Shown: piece by piece, positions 47,829 to 56,872 of the stretch | How the letters are laid out: each line of letters starts with the position of its first letter | How positions within the stretch are numbered: the first letter of the stretch is position 1 | Source of the DNA: Alkalihalobacillus sp. TS-13 | GTDB lineage: Bacteria; Bacillota; Bacilli; Bacillales; Fictibacillaceae | Reading direction: 5' to 3' | DNA length: 64,000 bases | NCBI RefSeq assembly: GCF_019720915.1 | Contig: NZ_JAHKSI010000002.1 | Location: forward strand, 124,001-188,000 | Notes under the pieces: generated by a model | Told to the model about the DNA's origin: nothing | The model's database searches: none | Seen by the model: the letters and a program-made list of their open reading frames with translations, nothing else | Translations under genes and position numbers: made by a program

Positions 47829-48127
47829 GTGTATCTCCTCACCTCCAAGGATCTGCACGCAAATTTCGCAACAAAGTCCTTTAACAGAGTTAATATTTTT
47901 TTTTAAAGTTGTGACACTGCGATATGAGATTATCGTTCGAAATGCGATATTGTGGGCAATGCTTCTTATTCTCTCATGTTTATCCATCATTAATATCCCA
48001 CATAATTTACTTGTTATTTCTTCTTGGTCACTCACCCGATATACGGCGATTTCATTATTTTTCAGTTCAGCCTGAGTGGATGTGAAATATACAACCCATC
48101 CTGTTCCTCTTTCATCCCTAATTGTCC

Positions 48128-48319
48128 TTAAAACTTTGCGAATTGTTGAAGATAATGTTTGTTTTCAATGTATTCTTCATAGTCATTTTCCAATGCTTCA
48201 ATCGCTAAAATTTCAGCTTTTTCTTGATTTATTTCATTTTTTTCAACACAACCGGTAAGAGTAAATAATAATACGATCACGAAAGGTAGAATCATACTTT
48301 TTATATGAATCACATCCAA
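48128..48319 (-). pseudogene. Lipoprotein gene interrupted by a frameshift
   Basis: The frame from 48319 encodes a lipoprotein-like start (SMILPFVIVLLFTLTGCVEKN, lipobox TGC) and EKAEILAIEALENDYEEYIENKHYLQQFAKF, then stops. If the T run on the minus strand (48130-48133 on the plus strand) had one more base, the frame would continue LRTIRDERGTGWVVYFTS and NNEIAVYRVSDQ, which reads like a PepSY-type lipoprotein ending. That second frame then runs on without a stop into the DUF2785 gene, so more than one change may be present. Function is unknown. No strong ribosome site is visible before the ATG at 48319. Confidence 0.6.
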
Positions 48320-48594
48320 TACTTTTCACTTAATACCAATTATTTCAAATTATCAGTCCTAACTCAATGATTAATTTCATACAAGACTGAGATTTTGGTT
48401 AACAGAGGAGGAGACTTTCTCTCTACTGTCCCTTAAATGACTATCTCTCACTGTTTTACCTCTGTCGGTTCCGATAAGTCCATTCAAAAACTCAGCTAAG
48501 TATTGAAAAATCCTTTAGAAAAATAGAGCTTACCCTATTGCGGATAAACTCTATTACTTGAATATCATTATTTTATTGATTAGACATGGTCAGC

Positions 48595-49905
48595 CTAAAA
48601 GAATCGCCTTGGATTGATGGCATTTGATTTGCTTGAATTCCATTGTCCTTTGTGAATTTCAAAGTGTAAATGCTGGCCAGTCGATCGACCTGTATTCCCC
48701 ATAATTCCAATCCGCTGTCCTTTTTGAACAGATGCACCATTGCCTACGTTACGCTCTCTTAAGTGAGCATAGACCGTTGTATAGGTTTGTCCATTGAGAT
48801 AGTGGGCAATAAAGATTACATTTCCATAACTGCTAGAATAATAAGATTTAATAACTGTTCCAGATGCAGAGGCTACAACAGGAACCGTTCCACCGCGGGC
48901 AATATCAATCCCAGGGTGCATTCTTCCCCATCTTGGTCCGTAACCAGAAGTAAAGTAACCGTCTGATGGTTTTATGAATAATCCACCACTAACTGATGGC
49001 GTTGGAGCTGTTGAACTGCTATTACTAGATTGGCTGGAAGATTTCTTATTGTTGTCTTTTTTTGAAGCTGCGCGTTTTGCGGCCTCTTCAGCTGCACGTT
49101 TTTCAGCCGCACGTTTCGCTGCTAGGCGTCGCGCTTCCTCTTCCTGACGACGTTTTTCAGCTTCAAACGCTGATTGCTGCTTTTGTAGCAGGTCGGCTTC
49201 ATCTTCCAAATTACCGAGTTCCTCGTGCATATGCTCTTCTTCTTTTTCCAATTCACTTAATAGCGAATTCTTGCGATCTACTTTTTGTTTCAAGCTTGCC
49301 TTCAAACTTTCGAGTTCTTTCATCTGATTTTTCAAAACTTCAAGCTTTTGTTCAACCTTCTGCTTTGTTTCTTCAAGTAACTTTTTATCAGCCTTATGTG
49401 CTTCAAGGATTTCTTTGTCTTGTTCTGCTATTTCATTCAATGCGAAAACACGGTCTAGAAAGTCCCCAAAACTTCTTGAGCCTAACAATACTTCTATGTA
49501 CTGCACAGAGCCACCATTTTCATACATTGCGGTTACACGATCCTTGAGCATTTTATCGCGCTCTGCAATTCTCTTCTCCAATACTTTGATTTCTTCTTTA
49601 AGCTTTTCAATTTCTTCTTTAGTCTTGGAAATTTCATTCTCCTTGGATTCGATTTTCCCCTGAGTATCCGCCATTTGTTGATCTAACTTTTTTATTTCAG
49701 CATCAAGAAGGTCTTGATTGTGCTTTATCTTATCAATCTCTTCTTTCACTTTATCCTGGGTCGATTTATTTTCTTCACGCTTCTCTTTCACCTTATTAAT
49801 CTTATCCTTCAAAGACTCTGCGTGAACAACGTCTACCCCTAAATGATTAAATCCAGCAAACAACAAACTAGCAGATGCTAAAACTGCTATCATTTTTCTT
49901 TTCAA
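48595..49905 (-). CDS. Secreted M23 peptidoglycan endopeptidase with coiled coil (EnvC/CwlO-like)
   Basis: A 436-residue cell-wall hydrolase. A Sec signal (about 1-28) is followed by a long coiled coil rich in Glu and Lys (about 30-270, with a YEVLLGSRSFGDFLDR-like break), a Ser-rich linker, and a LytM/M23 domain (about 315-430). Zinc ligands are visible in RMHPGIDIA (H and D) and in GQHLHFEIH (HxH). M23 enzymes cut peptide crosslinks; the coiled-coil type is often regulated by FtsEX. The TTG at 49905 is used because GGGGGT lies seven bases upstream. A plus-strand shadow frame should be ignored. Confidence 0.9.
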   Translation of the reverse strand: MKRKMIAVLASASLLFAGFNHLGVDVVHAESLKDKINKVKEKREENKSTQDKVKEEIDKIKHNQDLLDAEIKKLDQQMADTQGKIESKENEISKTKEEIEKLKEEIKVLEKRIAERDKMLKDRVTAMYENGGSVQYIEVLLGSRSFGDFLDRVFALNEIAEQDKEILEAHKADKKLLEETKQKVEQKLEVLKNQMKELESLKASLKQKVDRKNSLLSELEKEEEHMHEELGNLEDEADLLQKQQSAFEAEKRRQEEEARRLAAKRAAEKRAAEEAAKRAASKKDNNKKSSSQSSNSSSTAPTPSVSGGLFIKPSDGYFTSGYGPRWGRMHPGIDIARGGTVPVVASASGTVIKSYYSSSYGNVIFIAHYLNGQTYTTVYAHLRERNVGNGASVQKGQRIGIMGNTGRSTGQHLHFEIHKGQWNSSKSNAINPRRFF

Positions 49906-50182
49906 TTTTTTTACCCCCGTATGTAGATTGACCAACTCATCTATGTAAAGTAAAAACTAGATTTTTCGACAAATATTGAGAATTTATGTACCTTTTAACT
50001 ATACTAGAAAATAATTTGCAAAAAAATAGTCTATTAGTCTGAACAATCGCAAGTAAATAATCTGTTTTTCCTATAAATCAAACTGTAAGTACTGATAGAG
50101 CAGGATATTGTAATACTATTAATAAATATAACTTATTTTAACACAAATTACTAATTATCTTTCTTTTCTGACAAATTAATGC

Positions 50183-50229
50183 AAAAAAATAGCAGTATGA
50201 TTTCAACTTGGAAATCACCTGCTATTTTT
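50183..50229. terminator. Terminator at the end of ppc
   Basis: AAAATAGCAG with inner TGATTTC pairs with GAAATCA and CTGCTATTTTT. T-runs on both strands. It lies just past the ppc stop; the remaining 49906-50182 is AT-rich with no other feature seen. Confidence 0.85.
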
Positions 50230-50239
50230 ATCGTATAAT

Positions 50240-53014
50240 TCAACCAGTGTTACGAAGTCCTGCTGCAATTCCACTGATGGTGAGCAGTACTTCTGTCAGA
50301 GTTTCTTCATTTTCTGTTTCTTTTTCTCGTAGTTCCTTGATGAGTTCGACTTGCAGGAAGTTCAACGGGTCTACGTATGGATTACGTAGCTTGACTGATT
50401 CTTGGATCGTGGGCTGTTGGTCCAATAGTTCACTATCACCCGTGATTTGTAACAGCACCTGTTTTGTTTTCTCATATTCCTCTACGATGTCTGCAAAAAT
50501 CCGTTCACCAAGTACCTGGTCGCCGACGAGTGCTGTATATTCCTTAGCCGTATGCACATCTGCTTTCGTCAATGCCATCTGTAAATTATCGATCGTGGAC
50601 TTGAAGAAAGGCCAGTTCTCATACATTTGCTGCAATTGCTTCAAGTGGTCCTCACTTCTCGAAGCATAGTTTGCCAATCCTGTGCCAGATGCATACCACG
50701 CTGGAATCAACTGGCGATTTTGCGTCCAGGCGAACACCCATGGAATCGCCCGCAAGTTTTCAAACTTCGTGCTGTCTTTCCGCTTCATCGGTCGTGAACC
50801 GATGTTCAATTCACCGAGCTCTTGAAGTGGAGTCGCTTCATTGAAATACGTCAGGAAGTCTTTATCTGCAAACACGAGTGATTGATATTTTTCAAGAGAG
50901 ACGTTCGCAATTTCTTCCATAGCTTGGTCCCACTGTTCACCATCGCGGTTGTCCACCTGTTCTGTTTCTTTCGACACGTGGGCTGCCCCTTCGACTAACG
51001 TGGAAACACCTTGTTCCAGGCTTCTGTACGCAATGTCACTCAATAGGTAGCGAGAAGATAAGACTTCACCTTGCTCTGTAATCTTTACGCCATCACCCAA
51101 TGTTTCAGCTGGCTGTGATAAAATGCTTCGGTTCAACGGTCCACCACCGCGGCCAAGAGAACCTCCACGACCATGGAAAAATTTCAAGCGGACGTTGTAT
51201 GCTTTAGCCATATCGTGGATTTCCTGCTGTGCTTTATAAAGTTTCCAGTTCGCTGTCAGCGTTCCGCCGTCCTTACTTCCATCGGAATAGCCCAACATGA
51301 TCTCTTGGTGGTTTTTACGATTGTCCAGGTGTTTCTTATAGACGTCCATTTCAAACAATGATTTCAAGATTTCTGGGCCAGCTACCAGATCATCTACCGT
51401 TTCAAGCAACGGCGCGACATTCAGGTTGCTTTCTACTGTTCCATCAGCATGCAGACGGTAAATTCCCGATTCTTTTGCCAGTACCAATACTTCCAACAGA
51501 TCGCTTGCAGATTCTGTCATGCTGACGAGATAAACTTCGATCGAGTTTTTTCCGAACTCCTTATGTGCATCACGAATCAATTGGAAGACTTTCAGCATCT
51601 TCTGTGTTTCTTCACTATAGTCCTCATTCAACAGCGTGATCGGACGCGGGTCTTTCAACACCTCTTCCAAAAGCTGTACCTTTTCAGGCTCTGAGAGATT
51701 ACTATAATCGCTGTGGAGTCCTACTTTTTGGAAAAGTTCTGTTATCGCTGCTTCATGCTCCCCGCTATGGTTCCGGATATCCAAGGTTGCCAGGTGGAAT
51801 CCGAATAGCTTCACTTGGCGTACCAATTTACGCAGCATTTTCAGTTCGCGTTTTGATGGTTGGTGGTTTTTCGCACTGTTTTGAATCAATTGAAGGTCAA
51901 CAAGTAATTCATCCGCAGACTGATAACCTGCTTCTGATTTACCTACTTGAAGCAGACGTTCCAGAATGATGGCGAATTTCCGGCGATACAATTCTTCTTT
52001 TACTGGCCATCTCTTCTCCTTTGGAACGAGGGCTTCCTCACTTTCCACAGCCGCTTTGAGTTCCTCACTCACTTTTACCCGATTCATGGAATGACTGAAT
52101 CGTTTCATCAATTCGACAAGGACTTCCTCATACTTTTTCAATACGAGATTTCTCTGTCTGTTCAGTGTTTCCCACGTGATTTCCGGTGTCACGTTCGGAT
52201 TGCCATCACGGTCTCCACCGATCCATGACCCGAATCGAAGGAAGTTTGGTACATTCCATTTTGCTTTAGGGTAGCTTTCCTCCAGACGGTCCTCTAACTC
52301 CTGGTGGATATCAGGAAGTACATCGAATAGGGTCTGATCAAAATAGTAGAGTCCATTACGTACTTCATCCATGACGGTCGGTTTCCGATGTCTCAATTCA
52401 TCGGTTTGCCACAAGACGGTAACCTCATTGAACAGGCTTTCCATGATTCGTTCACGTTCGTTTGCCGTCAGTTGAGGATGATCGAGCTGCTTCAAGATCG
52501 TAGCAATCCGTTTTTGAATTTCGAGTACTGTACGCTTCGTCGCTTCAGTAGGGTGTGCAGTGATGATCAATTCCAATGACAATTCATCAAGTACGCCCTG
52601 AATGACTTTCTCTTCGATGTTATGATCTTTCAACGACAAAACTGCACTCTCGATTGAGTATGGCTGTACGCCTTGATCTTCAAAAAGTTGATATTCGCGG
52701 CGACGACGAATACGATGATTTAGTTCTGCAATATTCACGAGGTGAAAATAAATGGAGAATGCGCGGATCACTTGTGCACGCATCGGGGGTTGCAGTGATT
52801 TTATTTCACTTTTCAATTTTTCATACGTAGCATTTTCACGATTGTTTCTAAGTTCTTTTGTCAGGTTCCGGATGGTTTCAACCTTATTCAATAGTTCTTC
52901 CCCACCGTGATGGACCAGAATTTCACCGAGCATATTACCGAGCAGGTTCACATCACGTCGTAAAGGTGTTGTAGGATCGTTTTTGGATTCATGTTTGAGT
53001 TCTTGGGTAGTCAA
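50240..53014 (-). CDS. ppc: Phosphoenolpyruvate carboxylase
   Basis: A 924-residue PEP carboxylase, which makes oxaloacetate from PEP and bicarbonate to refill the TCA cycle. Signatures are LIITAHPTEATKRTVLEIQ (about residue 152, catalytic His), RFGSWIGGDRDGNPNVTPEITW (about 262), MLGYSDGSKDGGTLTANW (about 585) and RLKFFHGRGGSLGRGGGP (about 620), and the carboxyl end GIAAGLRNTG with the conserved NTG. I start it at the TTG at 53014, eight bases after AGGAAGG; the GTG one codon earlier is possible. Cytoplasmic single-gene unit. Confidence 0.97.
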   Translation of the reverse strand: MTTQELKHESKNDPTTPLRRDVNLLGNMLGEILVHHGGEELLNKVETIRNLTKELRNNRENATYEKLKSEIKSLQPPMRAQVIRAFSIYFHLVNIAELNHRIRRRREYQLFEDQGVQPYSIESAVLSLKDHNIEEKVIQGVLDELSLELIITAHPTEATKRTVLEIQKRIATILKQLDHPQLTANERERIMESLFNEVTVLWQTDELRHRKPTVMDEVRNGLYYFDQTLFDVLPDIHQELEDRLEESYPKAKWNVPNFLRFGSWIGGDRDGNPNVTPEITWETLNRQRNLVLKKYEEVLVELMKRFSHSMNRVKVSEELKAAVESEEALVPKEKRWPVKEELYRRKFAIILERLLQVGKSEAGYQSADELLVDLQLIQNSAKNHQPSKRELKMLRKLVRQVKLFGFHLATLDIRNHSGEHEAAITELFQKVGLHSDYSNLSEPEKVQLLEEVLKDPRPITLLNEDYSEETQKMLKVFQLIRDAHKEFGKNSIEVYLVSMTESASDLLEVLVLAKESGIYRLHADGTVESNLNVAPLLETVDDLVAGPEILKSLFEMDVYKKHLDNRKNHQEIMLGYSDGSKDGGTLTANWKLYKAQQEIHDMAKAYNVRLKFFHGRGGSLGRGGGPLNRSILSQPAETLGDGVKITEQGEVLSSRYLLSDIAYRSLEQGVSTLVEGAAHVSKETEQVDNRDGEQWDQAMEEIANVSLEKYQSLVFADKDFLTYFNEATPLQELGELNIGSRPMKRKDSTKFENLRAIPWVFAWTQNRQLIPAWYASGTGLANYASRSEDHLKQLQQMYENWPFFKSTIDNLQMALTKADVHTAKEYTALVGDQVLGERIFADIVEEYEKTKQVLLQITGDSELLDQQPTIQESVKLRNPYVDPLNFLQVELIKELREKETENEETLTEVLLTISGIAAGLRNTG

Positions 53015-53253
53015 CACTTTCACCTTCCTGTATTTTCTATTTCGAACAATAATGGTAACCTCGTTCATTTTTAATCATGTTATCAGAATTTTTGAGATAG
53101 TCAAATTGTTTAGATCGCTCAAAATCCTTGTAAGCGCTTGCTTTCTTAGGGTTTTCCACAACCCTGGATCGGTCCTTTTATAGAAGCGATAAGCTTTATC
53201 CGGTGTTAAACTTGCCGTTTAAAACTTTTTTTGCCTCAGTGATGGAGAACATA

Positions 53254-53295
53254 GAAAAAAATGCCCCAAAAGGCGTAAAATCCTTTGAGGCATTA
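53254..53295 (-). terminator. Intrinsic terminator downstream of the RpiR-type gene
   Basis: AATGCCTCAAAGG pairs with CCTTTTGGGGCATT (with G-T pairs) on the minus strand and ends in TTTTTTT. It is separated from the gene it should serve by a family A repeat. The rest of the 53015-53391 gap shows nothing clear. Confidence 0.82.
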
Positions 53296-53303
53296 CCTGT
53301 ATC

Positions 53304-53402
53304 AACTTAAAGGAAACTTGGCAAAGCCAAGCCTTGGCGCAGTCTGATCCTTATTCGCGCTTATACTGAATAAAGTATTTTTATACTTTCTTTAAGTGCA
53401 AT
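53304..53402. repeat. Dispersed repeat, family A, copy 4 (99 bp, full length)
   Basis: It starts AACTTAAAGGAAACTTGGC and ends TACTTTCTTTAAGTGCAA, giving terminal inverted repeats. The middle has AAGCCAAGCCTTGGCGCAGT and TTCGCGCTTATACTGAA. Its right end supplies the stop codon of the RpiR-type gene (53392-53394). Confidence 0.88.
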
Positions 53403-54246
53403 AAAAGACATCGAATCTTTCCCATACTTTTTCTAATGCATCGAATCGATCTTCAAATCCTTCCTGTTTTGCTTTAGCTGTATAGATGATCAGAGCGTTG
53501 ATCACACTCATTGGTGCGACGAAAGAATCGATGAACGAAGGCATTTGACTCGCTGCGGTCAACGATACATCTGCATGGGGGATAAGCGGTGATAGCAGGT
53601 TGTCCGTCAAAGCGACGGTCATCGCGCCTTTTTCTTTGGCATAGGAGAAGATCTCCACAGTGCTTTTCGTATATCTCGAATAGCTGATCCCTACGACCAG
53701 ATCGTCCTTATTCAATTCGTATAACCGGTCTGAATCCTTTTCAATCGAATCGAGTATCTCTACATTGTCGAGGATCATGTTCAAATAATAGTGCATGAAT
53801 GTACCTAAGGCTGCCGCACTTCGGTTCGCCACAATATAAACTTGCCGTGCTTTCAACAAGCACTCCACAGCTTGTCGGAAGCTTTTTATATTCAGATTTT
53901 TCATCGTCATCTGAATGTTATCCACATCACCCTTGAGAATGTCTGTGATTTCTTCATCCTTTTCTCCATAAACCTCCTGGGACATTTTCAAGCGTTCTGT
54001 TGTCGTCAATTGCTGCTGGACAGAGGATTGGATATGCTGTTGGAATTCAGGATACCCTGAGAAACCAAGATACGTCGCAAACCGTACCACTGTTGCATCA
54101 CTGACATCAGCCTCTCTCGCCAATTTCCCTACATTCAAAAATGGAATCTGATTCGGATTTTTCAAAATATATTGGGCGACCTTCAATTGTGATTTACTCA
54201 TTGATGGCATTTTTTCAGAGATGACCTTGTACACATTTATATCCAT
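53392..54246 (-). CDS. MurR/RpiR-family transcriptional regulator
   Basis: A 284-residue regulator with the RpiR helix-turn-helix (about 1-75; SKSQLKVAQYILKNPNQIPFLNVGKLAREADVSDATVVRFATYLGF) and a carboxyl SIS sugar-isomerase-like domain (about 125-250; RQVYIVANRSAAALGTFMHYYLN). SIS domains usually sense phosphorylated sugars or amino sugars. It lies 57 bp downstream of a class III aminotransferase on the same strand and is probably in its operon. Its last codons and stop lie in the terminal repeat of a family A element, so the original carboxyl end may have been replaced. Confidence 0.9.
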   Translation of the reverse strand: MDINVYKVISEKMPSMSKSQLKVAQYILKNPNQIPFLNVGKLAREADVSDATVVRFATYLGFSGYPEFQQHIQSSVQQQLTTTERLKMSQEVYGEKDEEITDILKGDVDNIQMTMKNLNIKSFRQAVECLLKARQVYIVANRSAAALGTFMHYYLNMILDNVEILDSIEKDSDRLYELNKDDLVVGISYSRYTKSTVEIFSYAKEKGAMTVALTDNLLSPLIPHADVSLTAASQMPSFIDSFVAPMSVINALIIYTAKAKQEGFEDRFDALEKVWERFDVFYCT

Positions 54247-54303
54247 AACAAACCTCTCTCAACAAAAATTCTTTATCTTCAGCTTAACGTATTCTGCTTC
54301 AGA

Positions 54304-55686
54304 TTACATACTCTCGACGGTTGAACGTTTATGCAGGATAGTCTTGATCGCTTTTTCGTGCGTGTCAATTGTCTGCGCTATATCTTTCTCCGTATGCGCG
54401 ACTGACATGGAGTAGCGGTTGAGCGGTTTCGTGTATACCCCGTGTTCAAGCAATTCATAGTCCAATTCTTTTCGCAAAGCCGTGTCAGCTTTATTCATAT
54501 CGCGGTAGTTCCTGATTCTGCCTTCAGCGAGGACGATGTTGAAAATACTACCCACCCCAACCGTCTGCATCGGGATACCGAATCGTTCATACAACTTTTC
54601 AAGCTCATTTCTCAGGAATTTCGTATTTGCAATAAGCTCCTCCATGACACCTTCCTGCTCTAACACTTCGATTGTCGCAAGACCTCCTGCCAGTACGGTC
54701 GGGTGCCCGTTGTAGGTGCCGCTATGGAAAAGCGCATTTTGTTTGTCCGCATTTTCCGCTCCAGCCGTCAGGATGTCCCTTCCGCCATCTGGTGCACTGA
54801 TCTCCATGATCTCTTTCTTACCTCCGATTGCGCCGACTGGGAATCCACCTCCTAGAACTTTTCCGAGCGCCGTGAGTTCAGGTTTTATCCCGTAGATCTC
54901 CTGAGCGCCGCCAAGAGCTAATCTGAATCCCGTTTTCACCTCGTCAAAAATGAGCAGGATGCCGAGTTCTTCGGTTAGCTTCCGAAGACCCTTCATGAAT
55001 TCCTGGTCAGCAGGAATGAACCCCCCCTGTACGGGTTCCATGATGATCGAAGAAATTTCATATGCTCTATCTCGTAAAATCTTTTCTGTGGCATCAAGGT
55101 CATTGAACGGAAGAATGATTGTATTTTCTAAATAGTAGTCTGGAATTCCACGTGATTCGGGCACTGCATTCGGGTGTTCACGATTACCTGCACGCAGTTC
55201 TTCAGGGTTCACGCTTAATAAAACCTGATCGTAACCACCATGATAGTGCCCTTCAAATTTGGCTAGCTTAGGTTTTCCCGTGTAAGCCATCGCCATCCTG
55301 ATGGCAAGCAACGTCGCTTCCAATCCGGAATTCGTAAAGCGGGCCATTTCAATTCCTGGATAAAGTGAAATCAATTTTTCAGCCATAGTCGTTTCTAGCC
55401 TATGAGGCGTGCCGAAGATGGTTGTACCAGTATCCTTCATTTGATTCATAGCCGCTTCGATTACTTTTGGATGACCGTGTCCAAGAATCAATGCGCCATA
55501 ACAGAGCAAATAATCGATGTATTCGTTCCCATCAACATCATACAGTTTGCTGCCATTCCCCTTATCCATGAAAATCGGGTGTGGTGCGATATGCTTGATG
55601 TTCGCAGTGACACCTCCCGGAATTACCTTTTTCGCTTTTTCGAATAACTCTGCAGATTGCTTCGTATTCGATCTTATTTGTGCCAA
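54304..55686 (-). CDS. Class III aminotransferase (glutamate-1-semialdehyde aminomutase-like)
   Basis: A 460-residue PLP enzyme of the class III (HemL-like) group. Landmarks are VIPGGVTANIKHIAPHPIFMDKGNGSKLYDVDGNEYIDYL (about 18-57), ARFTNSGLEATLLAIRMA (about 122), LLIFDEVKTGFRLALGG (about 245) and the PLP lysine in LGKVLGGGFPVGAIGG (about 274). True HemL makes 5-aminolevulinate in the haem operon; this copy stands alone beside an RpiR regulator, so it is more likely a paralogue acting on another amino acid or amino sugar. The TTG at 55686 follows GGAGGT by seven bases. Confidence 0.88.
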   Translation of the reverse strand: MAQIRSNTKQSAELFEKAKKVIPGGVTANIKHIAPHPIFMDKGNGSKLYDVDGNEYIDYLLCYGALILGHGHPKVIEAAMNQMKDTGTTIFGTPHRLETTMAEKLISLYPGIEMARFTNSGLEATLLAIRMAMAYTGKPKLAKFEGHYHGGYDQVLLSVNPEELRAGNREHPNAVPESRGIPDYYLENTIILPFNDLDATEKILRDRAYEISSIIMEPVQGGFIPADQEFMKGLRKLTEELGILLIFDEVKTGFRLALGGAQEIYGIKPELTALGKVLGGGFPVGAIGGKKEIMEISAPDGGRDILTAGAENADKQNALFHSGTYNGHPTVLAGGLATIEVLEQEGVMEELIANTKFLRNELEKLYERFGIPMQTVGVGSIFNIVLAEGRIRNYRDMNKADTALRKELDYELLEHGVYTKPLNRYSMSVAHTEKDIAQTIDTHEKAIKTILHKRSTVESM

Positions 55687-55903
55687 CAGTAGGACCTCCA
55701 TTTAAGAAATTTTAATTTCATAATTTATTATAACGCGAAATATTTATTTCATAAAGGATAAACCTCTTTTATTTATATGGTTCTAACGTAAAAATATTCA
55801 TGAATTCTCCATTAAATATTTTTACAAGAAATGTAATAGAGAGTATTCCGTCCAGCATAGAATAAGAGGCTTTGAAATTCCATAGAGAAATGGGCGGAGA
55901 GAG

Positions 55904-56656
55904 ATGAAGTTAGGTTTGAAGAAAGTCATTGTCGGGCTGTTATTGGTTTGTTTCATGTTTTTCTTTATGCAGCAACCTGCGTCAGCTTCAGCTGGATCAT
56001 TCATCATCATCAATAAGTCGAATAACCAGCTCGCTTACTTTGAAAACAATAAGCTGACGAAAGTGTTCAAGGTGGCTACAGGTAAACAGCCCTCTTATAC
56101 ACCAGAGGGTCGATTCAAGATCGTCAACAAAATTGTGAACCGTCCCTATTATACGGGCAAAATACCTGGGGGAGATCCGCGGAATCCGCTCGGAAACAGG
56201 TGGCTCGGCTTAAATGCTAGAGGTACATGGGGAACCACTTATGCAATCCACGGGAACAATAACGCTCGATCGATTGGTCAGTTTGTAAGTGCTGGATGTA
56301 TTCGAATGTACAACGACGAGGTGCAATGGCTTTTCAGCAAAGTGCCCGTGAACACACCCGTCATCATCACCACGTCTGGAAAATCGTTTACTGCCCTTGC
56401 TTCAGCGAATGGTTTTAACGTAAAGAGTGGTTCTGTCGTTCCTGTTTCCACGACCATTTTGAAAAAAGGAAGTCGCGGTGCTGAAGTGAAAAACGTGCAG
56501 CAAAGACTCACTGAATTAGGGTACAGCACCAAAGGAATCGATGGGATATACGGTAAAAACACCGATACCGCCGTTCGTAAGTTTCAAAAAACGAAAAAGT
56601 TGAAAGTCGATGGCGTTGTTGGTCCTGCCACAAAGAAAGCACTCGGGAAGATGTAG
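55904..56656 (+). CDS. Secreted L,D-transpeptidase with peptidoglycan-binding domain
   Basis: A 250-residue envelope protein. A signal peptide (about 1-28, ending ASASA) is followed by a YkuD catalytic domain (about 30-150) with the signature HGNNNARSIGQFVSAGCIRMYNDEV, which holds the catalytic His and Cys. A carboxyl PG_binding_1 domain (about 185-248) has LKKGSRGAEVKNVQQRLTELGYS and GIDGIYGKNTDTAVRKFQ. L,D-transpeptidases form 3-3 crosslinks or remodel the spore and cell wall. A GGAGAGAG site precedes the ATG. The gene ends before a phased repeat array and a terminator. Confidence 0.92.
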   Translation: MKLGLKKVIVGLLLVCFMFFFMQQPASASAGSFIIINKSNNQLAYFENNKLTKVFKVATGKQPSYTPEGRFKIVNKIVNRPYYTGKIPGGDPRNPLGNRWLGLNARGTWGTTYAIHGNNNARSIGQFVSAGCIRMYNDEVQWLFSKVPVNTPVIITTSGKSFTALASANGFNVKSGSVVPVSTTILKKGSRGAEVKNVQQRLTELGYSTKGIDGIYGKNTDTAVRKFQKTKKLKVDGVVGPATKKALGKM

Positions 56657-56684
56657 CCAACGATATCCGAGTTGATTGTGTGTA

Positions 56685-56800
56685 ATTCTAGAAATTTTGG
56701 ATTTATTCCAGAAATTTCAGAAGTAATCCTAGAAAATTTGGGTTTATTCCAGAAATTCAGGTAATAATCCTAGAATTTTTAGCTGGAATTCCAGGAATTA
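56685..56800. repeat. 20-21-bp phased repeat array (CTAGAAATT / CCAGAAATT units)
   Basis: Alternating (C/T)C(T/C)AGAAATT-like units fall at about 56691, 56711, 56732, 56752 and 56773, a 20-21-bp period. The array lies between convergent genes, as does the 52-bp array at 12149. It has no coding potential. Confidence 0.72.
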
Positions 56801-56830
56801 GTACTTTGTTCCTAATTCACGCCAACGTAA

Positions 56831-56868
56831 ATAGTGGCCGATCCGTTAAAGATCGACCACTTTTATTA
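56831..56868. terminator. Terminator between the L,D-transpeptidase and the next convergent gene
   Basis: AGTGGxCGATC pairs with GATCGxCCACT and is followed on the plus strand by TTTTATT. Confidence 0.82.
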
Positions 56869-56872
56869 TCAT

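Noticed and set aside
49062-49547. Plus-strand ORF of 161 codons inside the M23 endopeptidase gene
   Set aside because: It is a shadow of the coiled-coil coding sequence on the other strand, with no start signals.
50208-50669. Plus-strand ORF of 153 codons over the 3' end of ppc
   Set aside because: Antisense shadow of the conserved PEP carboxylase frame.
54304-55686. Assigning the aminotransferase as hemL
   Set aside because: The family signature fits, but there are no neighbouring haem genes and the RpiR partner argues for a different substrate.
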